Part shown: one piece after another, positions 9,219 through 16,992 of the stretch | Position numbering within the stretch: position 1 is the stretch's first letter | How the letters are laid out: each line of letters opens with the position of its first letter | Origin: an alpha proteobacterium AAP38 | GTDB taxonomy: Bacteria; Pseudomonadota; Alphaproteobacteria; Azospirillales; Azospirillaceae | DNA: 64,000 nucleotides | Direction of reading: 5' to 3' | Assembly: GCA_001296005.1 (NCBI GenBank) | Contig: LJHR01000003.1 | Location: 124,001-188,000, forward strand | Position numbers and translations under genes: made by a program | Notes under the pieces: model-generated | The model's input: only the letters and a program-made list of their open reading frames with translations | Told to the model about the DNA's origin: nothing | Database searches by the model: none

Positions 9219-9350
9219 CCATCTCCCGAAGAGTTTCGCTCTTCGGGAGATGGCGCGGCGGCGACCGCCGCCGCGCCGCCCATGCGGCGTAGTCAAGTCG
9301 CCGGATGGCGGCGCTGGCGATTGAGGTCGGTGATCGGTTGCGATCACCGA
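9219..9350. repeat. Structured intergenic repeat element, copy A
   Basis: Left hairpin with 15-bp perfect arms (9219-9233 and 9239-9253). A core follows with stems GGCGGC/GCCGCC (9257-9262, 9267-9272), CGCCGC/GCGGCG (9274-9279, 9284-9289) and CGCC/GGCG (9299-9302, 9307-9310), ending in TGAGG. Right hairpin has 10-bp arms TCGGTGATCG and CGATCACCGA (9327-9336, 9341-9350). The core aligns with copy B at 19329-19400. It fills the leader of the hexR-like gene. The rest of the 8911-9362 gap holds only the operators listed. Confidence 0.8.
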
Positions 9351-9362
9351 GACTGGGAAAAC

Positions 9363-10226
9363 ATGTTTGGGGGAGTGGCCGACGTGCTTGAACGTATCCG
9401 TGGCATGCAGTCCGGTTTGCGCCGATCCGAACAGAAGATCGCGGAAGTGGTGTTGAAACGCCCGCATTCGGTGGTCAACGCCTCTGTCGCGGAGGTGGCG
9501 CGCGAGGCACAGGTCAGCCAGCCGACGGTCGTCCGCTTCTGCCGCTCCATCGGCTGCGCCGGGTTCCAGGATTTCAAGCTGCGTCTGGCCCAGGATCTGG
9601 CCACCGGCACACCTTATGTGCATGAGGAGGTGCGACCCGACGATCCCGTGGTTGATGTCGCGGCCAAGGTGTTGAACCGGTCCATCGCCTCGCTGACCCG
9701 CGTGCGCAACCATACCAACCCGGAGGCCCTGGAAGAGGCGGTGCGCATCCTGTCCGAGGCGCAGCGCATGGAATTCTATGGGTTCGGCGCGTCGGGTGTG
9801 GTGGCCATGGATGCGCAGAACAAGTTCTTCCGCTTAGGGATTCCCTGCGTCGCCTATACCGATTTCCATGTGCAGGCCATGTCGGCCACCTTGCTGGGTC
9901 CCAACGCGGCGGCCCTGGTCATCTCCCACACGGGCCGCACGCGCGAATTGCTGCGGTCGGTCGATCTGGCACTGGATAGCGGGGCCAAGGTGGTGGCGCT
10001 GACCTCGGGCGGGTCGCCGCTGGCGGAAAAGGCGACGGTGTCGCTGCTGGTCGATGTGGTGGAAGATACCAGCATGTATACGCCGATGGTCAGCCGTCTG
10101 GCGCATCTGGCCATGCTGGACGTGTTGCAGGTGGCCGTGGCCCTGCGCCGGGGTGTCAATCTGGCGGAGAGCCTGGCGCGGTCGAAGCGGCCGATCCGGG
10201 AGCGGCGGTTGGGGCAGCGGGGGTAG
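9363..10226 (+). CDS. hexR: RpiR/HexR family transcriptional regulator
   Basis: 287-residue regulator: N-terminal helix-turn-helix of the RpiR type (SEQKIAEVVLKRP then ASVAEVAREAQVSQPTVVRFCRSIG, residues ~15-60) and a C-terminal SIS sugar-phosphate-binding domain (EFYGFGASGVVAMD, then VISHTGRTRELL). HexR proteins repress Entner-Doudoroff genes and are released by KDPG. Divergent placement from zwf-pgl-edd-eda and the perfect TGTAA-N5-TTACA site upstream make that role likely. ATG at 9363 is taken; GTG at 9384 has a better GGGGGAG ribosome-binding sequence and would give the typical VLERIRGMQ opening. The HexR name rests on context, the family on sequence. Confidence 0.88.
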   Translation: MFGGVADVLERIRGMQSGLRRSEQKIAEVVLKRPHSVVNASVAEVAREAQVSQPTVVRFCRSIGCAGFQDFKLRLAQDLATGTPYVHEEVRPDDPVVDVAAKVLNRSIASLTRVRNHTNPEALEEAVRILSEAQRMEFYGFGASGVVAMDAQNKFFRLGIPCVAYTDFHVQAMSATLLGPNAAALVISHTGRTRELLRSVDLALDSGAKVVALTSGGSPLAEKATVSLLVDVVEDTSMYTPMVSRLAHLAMLDVLQVAVALRRGVNLAESLARSKRPIRERRLGQRG

Positions 10227-10296
10227 GGGCAACGTTCGTTACACTCCCCTCCCGCAAACATGGTAAATTTCCCAACCACCCCAACCCAGGTAGACC

Positions 10297-12513
10297 ATGC
10301 CCCAGACCCCGTCCGAAGCCGAGATTGCCGCCATCATCCAGGCGACGCATGGTGACGTCTTCGCGATCCTGGGGCCGCATCCGTTGCATGACGGGTCGGG
10401 GCGTGCGGAATTGCGGGTGTTCCGGCCCGATGCGGAACGGGTAGTGGTGATCGGCGCGGATGGGGCGGAACGGCTGGACCTGCCGCGCCTGCATGGCGAC
10501 GGGTTCTTTGCCGGCACCCTGACCGCTGAACAGGCAGTGGGTTACCGCCTGCGTCTGTCGCGCGGGAATGACCGCTGGGAGATTGAGGACCCGTATCGGT
10601 TTCCGCCCATCCTGGGGGAGATGGACCAGTATCTTCTGGGCGAGGGGCGACACTGGCGGTCTTATGAGAAGCTGGGCGCGCATCTGGATGTGATCGAGAG
10701 GGTTGCCGGTGTGCGCTTTGCCGTCTGGGCGCCCAATGCGCGGCGCGTCTCAGTCGTGGGCGACTTCAACGGCTGGGATGGCCGTATCCACGTCATGCGC
10801 CTGCGCATGGGGGCGGGCATCTGGGAGATTTTCATCCCCGGCGTGACCGAGGGCGCGCATTACAAGTATGAGATGCTGGATGCCGGCGGCTATATGCTGC
10901 CGCTGAAGGCCGATCCGCATGCCCTGGCCGCCGAATTCCGGCCCGCCACCGCCTCCATCGTGTCGCGCATCGATCATCACCCCTGGCAGGATGCGCAATG
11001 GCTGGCCAAGCGGGCGGCGCGCAATGCCCGGTCGGCACCCATTTCCATCTATGAGGTGCATCCCGGTTCCTGGCGCCGGCCCGGCCATGGCGGTTACCTG
11101 AACTGGCGCGATCTGGCGAACCAGTTGGTGCCCTATGTGCAGGAAATGGGCTTCACCCATATCGAGGTGATGCCCGTTCATGAGCATCCGTTTGACGGTT
11201 CCTGGGGCTATCAGGCGCTGGGCCTGTTCGCGCCGACCTCCCGCTTTGGCACGCCGGCGGATTTCCAGGCCTTTGTCGATGCCTGCCATCAGGCGGAAAT
11301 CGGCTTGATCATCGATTGGGTGCCCGGCCATTTCCCCACCGATGCCCATGGCCTGTATGAATTCGACGGCTCGCACCTGTACGAACATGCCGATCCGCGC
11401 CAGGGCTATCACCCCGACTGGAACACCGCGATCTATAATTTCGGGCGGAATGAGGTGACGAACTTCCTCATCTCCAACGCCCTGTTCTGGCTGCGCCATT
11501 ACCATATCGACGGGCTGCGCGTGGATGCGGTCGCCTCCATGCTGTACCTGGATTACAGCCGCAAGGAAGGCGAATGGATTCCCAACCGCCATGGCGGGCG
11601 GGAGAACCTGGAAGCCATCGATTTCATGCGCCGCATGAACGCGCTCGTCTATGGCACCGAGGAAGGGCAGGGCGGCGGGGCAATGACCATTGCCGAAGAG
11701 TCCACCGCATGGCCCGGCGTGTCACAGCCCGCACATGCCGGCGGCCTGGGCTTCGGCTATAAATGGAACATGGGCTGGATGCATGACACGCTGAAATATA
11801 TGCAGCGTGACCCCATCCATCGCCGCCATCACCATAGCGACCTGACCTTCGGCCTGCTCTACGCCTTTTCCGAAAACTTCATCCTGCCGCTCAGCCATGA
11901 TGAGGTCGTGCATGGCAAGGGCTCGCTGCTGGCCCGCATGCCGGGCGATGATTGGCAGAAATTCGCCAACCTGCGCGCCTATTTCAGCTTCATGTGGACC
12001 CATCCGGGCAAGAAACTGCTGTTCATGGGGGGCGAGTTCGCGCAGGGACGCGAATGGAACCATGATGGGCAGTTGGACTGGCATCTGCTGCACGATCAAG
12101 GCGGCGGCCATTGGCACCGGGGCGTACGCGATCTGGTCCGCGATCTGAACCATCTCTACCGCGATACCCCGGCCCTGCATGAGCGGGACTGCGAGGGCGA
12201 GGGCTTCCGCTGGATCAAGGGCGGGGCGGCGGATGAAAGCGTGTTGGCCTATAGCCGCCATGGCTTTGCCGAGGGGGCGGTCGCCGTGACATTGGTGAAT
12301 TTCACGCCCGTCCCGCGTCAGCGTTATCGCGTGGGTGTGCCTTCGGGGGGGATGTGGCGGGAGGCGTTGAACAGCGATGCCGCCGCCTATGCCGGCAGTG
12401 GCATCACCAATCCGCAACCGGTGCAGGCCGAACACCTGCCCTGGGACGGGCAGCCATTCAGCGTGGAGATCGCCTTGCCACCGCTGGCGGGTCTGGTGCT
12501 GCTGCCGGCTTGA
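10297..12513 (+). CDS. glgB: 1,4-alpha-glucan branching enzyme
   Basis: 738-residue GH13 enzyme that makes alpha-1,6 branches in glycogen. Order of domains: an N-terminal CBM48-like repeat ([13 protein letters not shown]), a second CBM48 ([20 protein letters not shown]), then the catalytic barrel with [17 protein letters not shown], the nucleophile region [12 protein letters not shown], the acid EES and the [12 protein letters not shown] segment, and a C-terminal beta domain. Length is normal. AGGT lies just ahead of the ATG. It follows the sugar-catabolic regulator in the same direction but 70 bases away, and no other glg gene is in the window. Confidence 0.97.
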   Translation: MPQTPSEAEIAAIIQATHGDVFAILGPHPLHDGSGRAELRVFRPDAERVVVIGADGAERLDLPRLHGDGFFAGTLTAEQAVGYRLRLSRGNDRWEIEDPYRFPPILGEMDQYLLGEGRHWRSYEKLGAHLDVIERVAGVRFAVWAPNARRVSVVGDFNGWDGRIHVMRLRMGAGIWEIFIPGVTEGAHYKYEMLDAGGYMLPLKADPHALAAEFRPATASIVSRIDHHPWQDAQWLAKRAARNARSAPISIYEVHPGSWRRPGHGGYLNWRDLANQLVPYVQEMGFTHIEVMPVHEHPFDGSWGYQALGLFAPTSRFGTPADFQAFVDACHQAEIGLIIDWVPGHFPTDAHGLYEFDGSHLYEHADPRQGYHPDWNTAIYNFGRNEVTNFLISNALFWLRHYHIDGLRVDAVASMLYLDYSRKEGEWIPNRHGGRENLEAIDFMRRMNALVYGTEEGQGGGAMTIAEESTAWPGVSQPAHAGGLGFGYKWNMGWMHDTLKYMQRDPIHRRHHHSDLTFGLLYAFSENFILPLSHDEVVHGKGSLLARMPGDDWQKFANLRAYFSFMWTHPGKKLLFMGGEFAQGREWNHDGQLDWHLLHDQGGGHWHRGVRDLVRDLNHLYRDTPALHERDCEGEGFRWIKGGAADESVLAYSRHGFAEGAVAVTLVNFTPVPRQRYRVGVPSGGMWREALNSDAAAYAGSGITNPQPVQAEHLPWDGQPFSVEIALPPLAGLVLLPA

Positions 12514-12524
12514 GGCGACGCACC

Positions 12525-12580
12525 GGGGTTTGCGCGGATTACGCTTCGCTCATCCGCGCTACGGCTTGACCGGAAACCCC
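12525..12580. repeat. Nested palindrome downstream of glgB
   Basis: Outer arms GGGGTTT (12525-12531) and AAACCCC (12574-12580) enclose inner arms GCGCGGAT (12532-12539) and ATCCGCGC (12552-12559), with a TACGCTTCGCTC loop. The architecture resembles the nested palindromes at 2091 and 27151, but the arms differ. It may serve as a glgB terminator or be a REP-like element. Confidence 0.6.
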
Positions 12581-12683
12581 ATCACGGTTATCCAAAACAC
12601 GCTCTGGCGGAGCCGACGGGTGCCTGCACCCCGTAAACTAAGTGCCCCGGATCGGGTCGGGAACCCGTCATGGGAGCACTGAA

Positions 12684-13307
12684 TTGATCGACCGCAGCCG
12701 CCAGATTGCCCTTTTCGACCGCTATGACCAGCCCGCCGTGAATATCGCGGCGGTGGCCGATTGCCCGGATTTCGTGACGCCGGCCAAGGATGCCGGTATT
12801 CCGCCCTTCGCCCGCGTCCTGCACGCCATCGGGCGGGCCAGCATGGACATCCCGCATATGCGCCTGCGCCTGCTGGAAAAGCGGGTCAGCGAGGTGAAGA
12901 ACCTGACCATGTCCTATACGGTGATCGGGCGGGATCAGAACCTGAACTTTTCCACCATCCCGTTCGTGCCGGATTTCCAGGCCTTCCTGAAAAACTACCT
13001 GGCCGACCGGGAAGTGGCGCGCAACGCCGTGGAACTGCGGCTGACGCCGTTGAGCACCCGCGATTACATCTTCACCACCTGCCTGCCCTGGCTGCGCTTC
13101 ACCTCTATCCAGCATCCGATGGCACGGTTTGGCGATTGCTCCATCCCCAATATCGCCATCGGCAAGTTCGGCCACAGCAATGGCCGCGTGGATTTCCCCG
13201 TCGCTGTGCAGGCCCATCACGGCCTGATCGACGGGCTGCATATCGCCCAGTTCATTGCCCGGCTGGAGGAAGTGCTGGCCGAGGCTGTCAACGACCCGAC
13301 ACGATAA
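12684..13307 (+). CDS. Chloramphenicol-acetyltransferase-like acyltransferase
   Basis: 207-residue protein of the classical CAT fold. The catalytic HHGLIDG (HHxxxDG) motif is at about residues 178-184, followed by LHIAQFI, as in CATs. Other family-like segments are MSYTVIGRD and the FTSIQHP stretch. Start is assigned to TTG at 12684 because GGGAG stands 7 bases before it and upstream in-frame codons give no CAT-like sequence. Chromosomal CAT-like proteins often have no resistance role, so the substrate is unknown. It stands between glgB and a methionine/cysteine gene, with no mobile element nearby. Confidence 0.82.
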   Translation: MIDRSRQIALFDRYDQPAVNIAAVADCPDFVTPAKDAGIPPFARVLHAIGRASMDIPHMRLRLLEKRVSEVKNLTMSYTVIGRDQNLNFSTIPFVPDFQAFLKNYLADREVARNAVELRLTPLSTRDYIFTTCLPWLRFTSIQHPMARFGDCSIPNIAIGKFGHSNGRVDFPVAVQAHHGLIDGLHIAQFIARLEEVLAEAVNDPTR

Positions 13308-13369
13308 GGGTGATCGTTCCGGACGGTGACGTCCGGGGCGTGAATCACCCGACCCCAAGAGATGTTGGG
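13308..13369 (+). promoter_or_regulatory. Stem-rich leader of the cystathionine gene
   Basis: Outer stem GGGTGAT/ATCACCC (13308-13314, 13344-13350), inner stem CCGGAC/GTCCGG (13319-13324, 13331-13336, loop GGTGAC), then CCCAA/TTGGG (13354-13358, 13365-13369). The ribosome-binding AGAGG follows at 13380. It could be a terminator for the CAT-like gene, a cis-regulatory leader, or both. It does not fit the known SAM riboswitch consensuses I can recall. Confidence 0.4.
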
Positions 13370-13393
13370 CGCTTACAATAGAGGATGTTCAGC

Positions 13394-14557
13394 ATGAAGG
13401 ACCGCCCCAACCGCCAGGGATTCGCGACCCGCGCCATCCATGCCGGTCAGCAGCCCGACCCCACGACCGGCGCCATCATGGTGCCGATCTACGCCACCAG
13501 CACCTTTGTGCAGGAAAGCCCCGGCGTTCATAAGGGCTATGAATATGCCCGCAGCCAGAACCCGACGCGCATGGCGTACGAGGCCTGCATCGCCGATCTG
13601 GAGTCAGGATATCGCGGCTATGCCTTTGCCTCCGGTCTGGCGGCGGAGGCCACCATCCTGGAACTGCTGGATGCCGGCGCGCATGTCATCGCGTCGGATG
13701 ATCTTTATGGCGGCACCTACCGCCTGCTGCACCGGGTGCGGTCGCGCACGGCCAACCTGTCGGTGACGACGGTCGACCTGTCCGACCTGGACGCGGTTAA
13801 GGCGGCCATCCGCCCGGAAACCCGTATGATCTGGGTAGAGACGCCGACCAACCCGCTGCTGAAGCTGGCGGACCTGGAGGCATTGGCGCAACTGGCCAAG
13901 ACGCATAACCTGATCTCCGTCGCCGACAATACCTTTGCCAGCCCGTGGATTCAGAGACCGCTGGAGCAGGGTTTCGACATTGTCGTCCATTCGGCCACCA
14001 AATATCTGAACGGCCATTCCGACATGGTGGGCGGCGTCGCGGTGGTGCGCGAAGCTGGCGAAATCGCCGATCGCATGGCCTTCCTGCACAATGCCGTGGG
14101 GGCTATCCAGGGTCCGTTCGACAGTTTCCTGGTGATGCGCAGCCTGAAGACCCTGGCGCTCCGCATGGAGCGCCATTGCCAGAACGCCGTCGTGATCGCC
14201 GAATGGCTGGAAAAACACCCGTCGGTCGCCAAGGTGCGCTATCCTTTCCTGCCCAGCCATGCCCAGCATGATCTGGCCAAGCGGCAGATGCGGGCCGGTG
14301 GCGGCATGGTGACCATCCACCTGAAAGGCGGGCTGGAACCCGCGCGCCGCATGCTGGAACGGACGGAGCTGTTCAGTCTGGCCGAAAGCCTGGGTGGGGT
14401 GGAAAGCCTGATCGAGCATCCGGCCATCATGACCCATGCCAGCATCCCGCCCGAACAGCGCGCCGCCATCGGCATCGATGACGGTCTGGTCCGCCTGTCG
14501 GTGGGCGTGGAGGACGTGAACGACCTGCTGGCCGATCTGGAACAGGCGCTGCGGTAA
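13394..14557 (+). CDS. Cys/Met-metabolism PLP enzyme, cystathionine gamma-lyase/gamma-synthase type
   Basis: 387-residue fold-type I PLP enzyme of transsulfuration. Family features: TRAIHAGQQPDPTTGAI at the N-terminus, YARSQNPTR, ASGLAAEATIL, the substrate segment ETPTNPLLKL, the cofactor lysine in HSATKYLNGHSD, and C-terminal SLGGVESLIEHPA with SVGVED. Sequence alone does not separate lyase from synthase. The second ATG (13394) is chosen because AGAGG lies 9 bases before it, while the first ATG (13385) would overlap the ribosome-binding site. A stem-rich leader precedes it. Confidence 0.92.
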   Translation: MKDRPNRQGFATRAIHAGQQPDPTTGAIMVPIYATSTFVQESPGVHKGYEYARSQNPTRMAYEACIADLESGYRGYAFASGLAAEATILELLDAGAHVIASDDLYGGTYRLLHRVRSRTANLSVTTVDLSDLDAVKAAIRPETRMIWVETPTNPLLKLADLEALAQLAKTHNLISVADNTFASPWIQRPLEQGFDIVVHSATKYLNGHSDMVGGVAVVREAGEIADRMAFLHNAVGAIQGPFDSFLVMRSLKTLALRMERHCQNAVVIAEWLEKHPSVAKVRYPFLPSHAQHDLAKRQMRAGGGMVTIHLKGGLEPARRMLERTELFSLAESLGGVESLIEHPAIMTHASIPPEQRAAIGIDDGLVRLSVGVEDVNDLLADLEQALR

Positions 14558-14639
14558 GTGTTGCGGCGGGGCGGGCGGTTTTCCGCTTACCCCGCCGTCG
14601 GTGATTGCCCAAATCTGGGATGTCGCCAGGGAGGGTGCC

Positions 14640-15068
14640 ATGAGCCTTTATGAGAAGGATTTCTACGCCTGGGCCAACCAGCAGGCAGCCTTGTTGCGTG
14701 CAGGCAAGCTGGATGCCGCCGATATCGCCAACATTGCCGAGGAGATCGAAAGCATGGGGCGGACGGAAAAGCGCGAGTTGGTAAGCCGTCTGGCCGTTTT
14801 GCTGCTGCATCTGCTGAAGTGGCAGTTCCAGCCGGGGTTGCGCAGTCGTAGCTGTGCACTGACAGTGCGAGAGCAACGCCGCCAACTTTTGCGGCATATG
14901 AAGGACAATCCCAGCCTCAAAGGCACTTTGGCGGAGTCGATTGACGAGGCCTATGGCGATGCTGTGATCGCTGCCGAACGTGAGACTGGGCTATCCAGCT
15001 ACACTTTCCCCGCCACCTGCCCCTTCACCTATGACCAGATGGCGGATGACGGGTTCTGGCCGGAATAA
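14640..15068 (+). CDS. DUF29 domain protein (first of two)
   Basis: 142-residue DUF29 protein. The family opening LYEKDFYAWANQQAALLRAG, the AEEIESMGR segment and LLLHLLKWQFQPG are clear, as is the C-terminal FPATCPFTYDQ. A GGGAGGG ribosome-binding site precedes the ATG. Function is unknown; DUF29 genes are abundant in cyanobacteria and some alphaproteobacteria. A second, diverged copy is at 57958-58437. Confidence 0.9.
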   Translation: MSLYEKDFYAWANQQAALLRAGKLDAADIANIAEEIESMGRTEKRELVSRLAVLLLHLLKWQFQPGLRSRSCALTVREQRRQLLRHMKDNPSLKGTLAESIDEAYGDAVIAAERETGLSSYTFPATCPFTYDQMADDGFWPE

Positions 15069-15070
15069 AA

Positions 15071-15100
15071 AAATGGCGCCCGGATTGGGGCCGGGCGCCA
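15071..15100 (-). terminator. Terminator between convergent genes
   Basis: Perfect 10-bp arms TGGCGCCCGG (15074-15083) and CCGGGCGCCA (15091-15100). On the minus strand the stem runs into seven T residues, so it best serves the leftward 98-residue gene, though the stem could also stop the DUF29 transcript. Confidence 0.75.
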
Positions 15101-15154
15101 GTTGTTCAGCAATCCATACACATACCGCCTACATGGCGACTCACCATACCGGGT

Positions 15155-15451
15155 TCAGGGTCGGACTTCCCAAGCGAACTCGACATGGCAAGGGGTGTTC
15201 GGCATGGCCGCGATGGGGTTCATCTGCAGCCACGTCCAGAATTCCTTGAACGCCAGCTGGGGACGGGCCTGCGCGTATGCACCCAGACGATCGGCAACCC
15301 GTTCGCTTAGCGTACGCGTTACTTCCTCATAGGCGACTTCGGGTAGGCCGTGTGCAACCTGAATGTCGCCCGTGCGAGGGTCGGCAGCCCGGAAAGAGTG
15401 GGCGCCATCGCGAAACGCATATGCAACTCGGATCGGTTCGTCTTGATACAT
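15155..15451 (-). CDS. Small hypothetical protein
   Basis: 98-residue soluble protein that I do not recognise. It has a charged N-terminus (MYQDEPIRVAYAFRDG) and a helical middle (VAYEEVTRTLSERVADRLGAY). The ATG chosen has GGAGG 9 bases upstream; the frame is open for about 59 more codons but that part resembles non-coding sequence. A terminator stem with a T-run follows its stop. No membrane segment or known motif is visible. It is a single gene between DUF29 and apbC. Confidence 0.6.
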   Translation of the reverse strand: MYQDEPIRVAYAFRDGAHSFRAADPRTGDIQVAHGLPEVAYEEVTRTLSERVADRLGAYAQARPQLAFKEFWTWLQMNPIAAMPNTPCHVEFAWEVRP

Positions 15452-15606
15452 CCTGTCCGTCCTCCAGCGGAGTACGAAGTTTATGTACCAAATGCCGGCC
15501 TGGACGGAAAGGAAAAATCCATTGCACGATACGCAGTGCAGCAATCCGTCTTTTTGCGGGCTCTGCGCGAAAGGGTGTTTCAAATGAACATTTGTAAAAT
15601 ATCGCA

Positions 15607-15651
15607 CCAACCCGATCGGGGTATTCAATAATCGCCGGAATATCGGGTTGG
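15607..15651. repeat. Inverted repeat downstream of apbC
   Basis: CCAACCCGAT (15607-15616) and ATCGGGTTGG (15642-15651), perfect 10-bp arms 25 bases apart, just beyond the apbC stop. It may be a weak terminator or a protein-binding site. The rest of the 15452-15662 gap shows nothing clear. Confidence 0.4.
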
Positions 15652-15662
15652 GCGCGCCTTGA

Positions 15663-16817
15663 TCATTCGATCAGGATACGGGGTGCGGCCCGCCCGCTGC
15701 CGATGCTGATCTTGTCCCAGACGCGGGCGGCGATGGAACGGTAGACCTTGGCATGGTCGCTGTCGGGCTGGGAGACAACGATGGGGTCGCCGCCGTCGCT
15801 GGTCTCCCGGATGGCGATATCCAGCGGCACCTCGCCCAGGAAATCGATCCCCAGCTTGTCCGCTTCGGCCCTGGCACCGCCATGGCTGAAAATATCGCTG
15901 CGGTGGCCGCAATTGGGGCAGCAGAAATAGGACATGTTCTCCACAATGCCCAGGACGGGCACATCGACGCGGCGGAACATGTTCAGCCCCTTGCGCGCAT
16001 CCAGCAGGGCGATGTCTTGCGGGGTGGAGACGATGACGGCCCCGGCCAGGGGCACATTCTGCGACAAGGACAGTTGCGCATCACCCGTGCCCGGCGGCAT
16101 GTCGACCACCAGCACATCCAGTTCGCCCCAGGCGACATCGCGCAGCATCTGCTGAATGGCGCCCATCACCATGGGGCCGCGCCAGATCATCGGGGTTTCT
16201 TCGGCCACCAGGAAGCCCATGGACATGACCTTCACCCCATGGCGCACATGCGGGCGCAGGACCTTGCCATCGGCGGTTTCCGGCTTGCCCGACAGGCCCA
16301 TCATGCGGGGAAGGGACGGGCCATAGATATCGGCATCCAGCAGACCGACGCGCAACCCATTGGCCGCCATGCCCAGCGCCAGATTGACCGAGGTCGTGGA
16401 TTTGCCCACCCCGCCCTTGCCCGACGCCACCGCGATGATGGCGCGCACGCCGGGCACGCCGATCTTAGCAGGTTTCGGCGGCGGGGCGGCGGCGGGGGCG
16501 GGACCATGGCTGTGACCCTTATGGTCATGCCCCTTATGATCATGGCCGCCCCCCAGCTTTGGCGGTGCACGATGGGCCGTCAGCATGGCGGTGACCGAGG
16601 TAACGCCGGGCAGGGCGTCCACGGCCTTTTCCGCCGCCTGACGCAGGGGTTCCAATGCGGCGCCGCGGCTTGGGTCCACCTCCAGCGCGAAGGCGACATT
16701 GCCGCCCTTCACCGTCAGGCCGGAAATCATGCCCAGCGACACGACATCCGCACCCCGGTCGGGGTCCTTCACGGTGCCGAGCGCCTTCAGAACCTGTTCC
16801 TCGCTGACCACGGCCAT
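15663..16817 (-). CDS. apbC: Mrp/ApbC/NBP35-type Fe-S cluster carrier ATPase
   Basis: 384-residue P-loop protein that carries and delivers Fe-S clusters. An N-terminal MIP18/DUF59 domain ([18 protein letters not shown]) is followed by a His/Lys-rich linker ([14 protein letters not shown], ~residues 92-105). The ATPase core has the deviant Walker [10 protein letters not shown] and DADIYGPS, and FCCPNCG carries the CxxC cluster-bridging cysteines. The ATG at MAVVSEEQ is chosen; the open frame continues 52 codons upstream without family similarity. It is divergent from hflK. The His-rich linker is longer than in E. coli Mrp. Confidence 0.94.
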   Translation of the reverse strand: MAVVSEEQVLKALGTVKDPDRGADVVSLGMISGLTVKGGNVAFALEVDPSRGAALEPLRQAAEKAVDALPGVTSVTAMLTAHRAPPKLGGGHDHKGHDHKGHSHGPAPAAAPPPKPAKIGVPGVRAIIAVASGKGGVGKSTTSVNLALGMAANGLRVGLLDADIYGPSLPRMMGLSGKPETADGKVLRPHVRHGVKVMSMGFLVAEETPMIWRGPMVMGAIQQMLRDVAWGELDVLVVDMPPGTGDAQLSLSQNVPLAGAVIVSTPQDIALLDARKGLNMFRRVDVPVLGIVENMSYFCCPNCGHRSDIFSHGGARAEADKLGIDFLGEVPLDIAIRETSDGGDPIVVSQPDSDHAKVYRSIAARVWDKISIGSGRAAPRILIE

Positions 16818-16992
16818 GGTTGAAAACCCCGTTCTTTTCCCAATATCTGCGGTGACCGATGGCCCAAGGGCCTTGTCTCCGGTGCGCCGCGATATATAGG
16901 GTGGCGTATCACAGAGAGAAAGCGTCCTGTCCCTGGGGGCAGGCCTGTCGGTTTGGCAGTTACGTGGGTCCAATCACCAAAGGGTCGGCAAT

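Noticed and set aside
13308-13393. SAM-II riboswitch ahead of the cystathionine gene
   Set aside because: The stem order and the 3' GCTAAA-type tail do not fit the consensus; only GGTGAT is suggestive. Kept as an unassigned leader instead.
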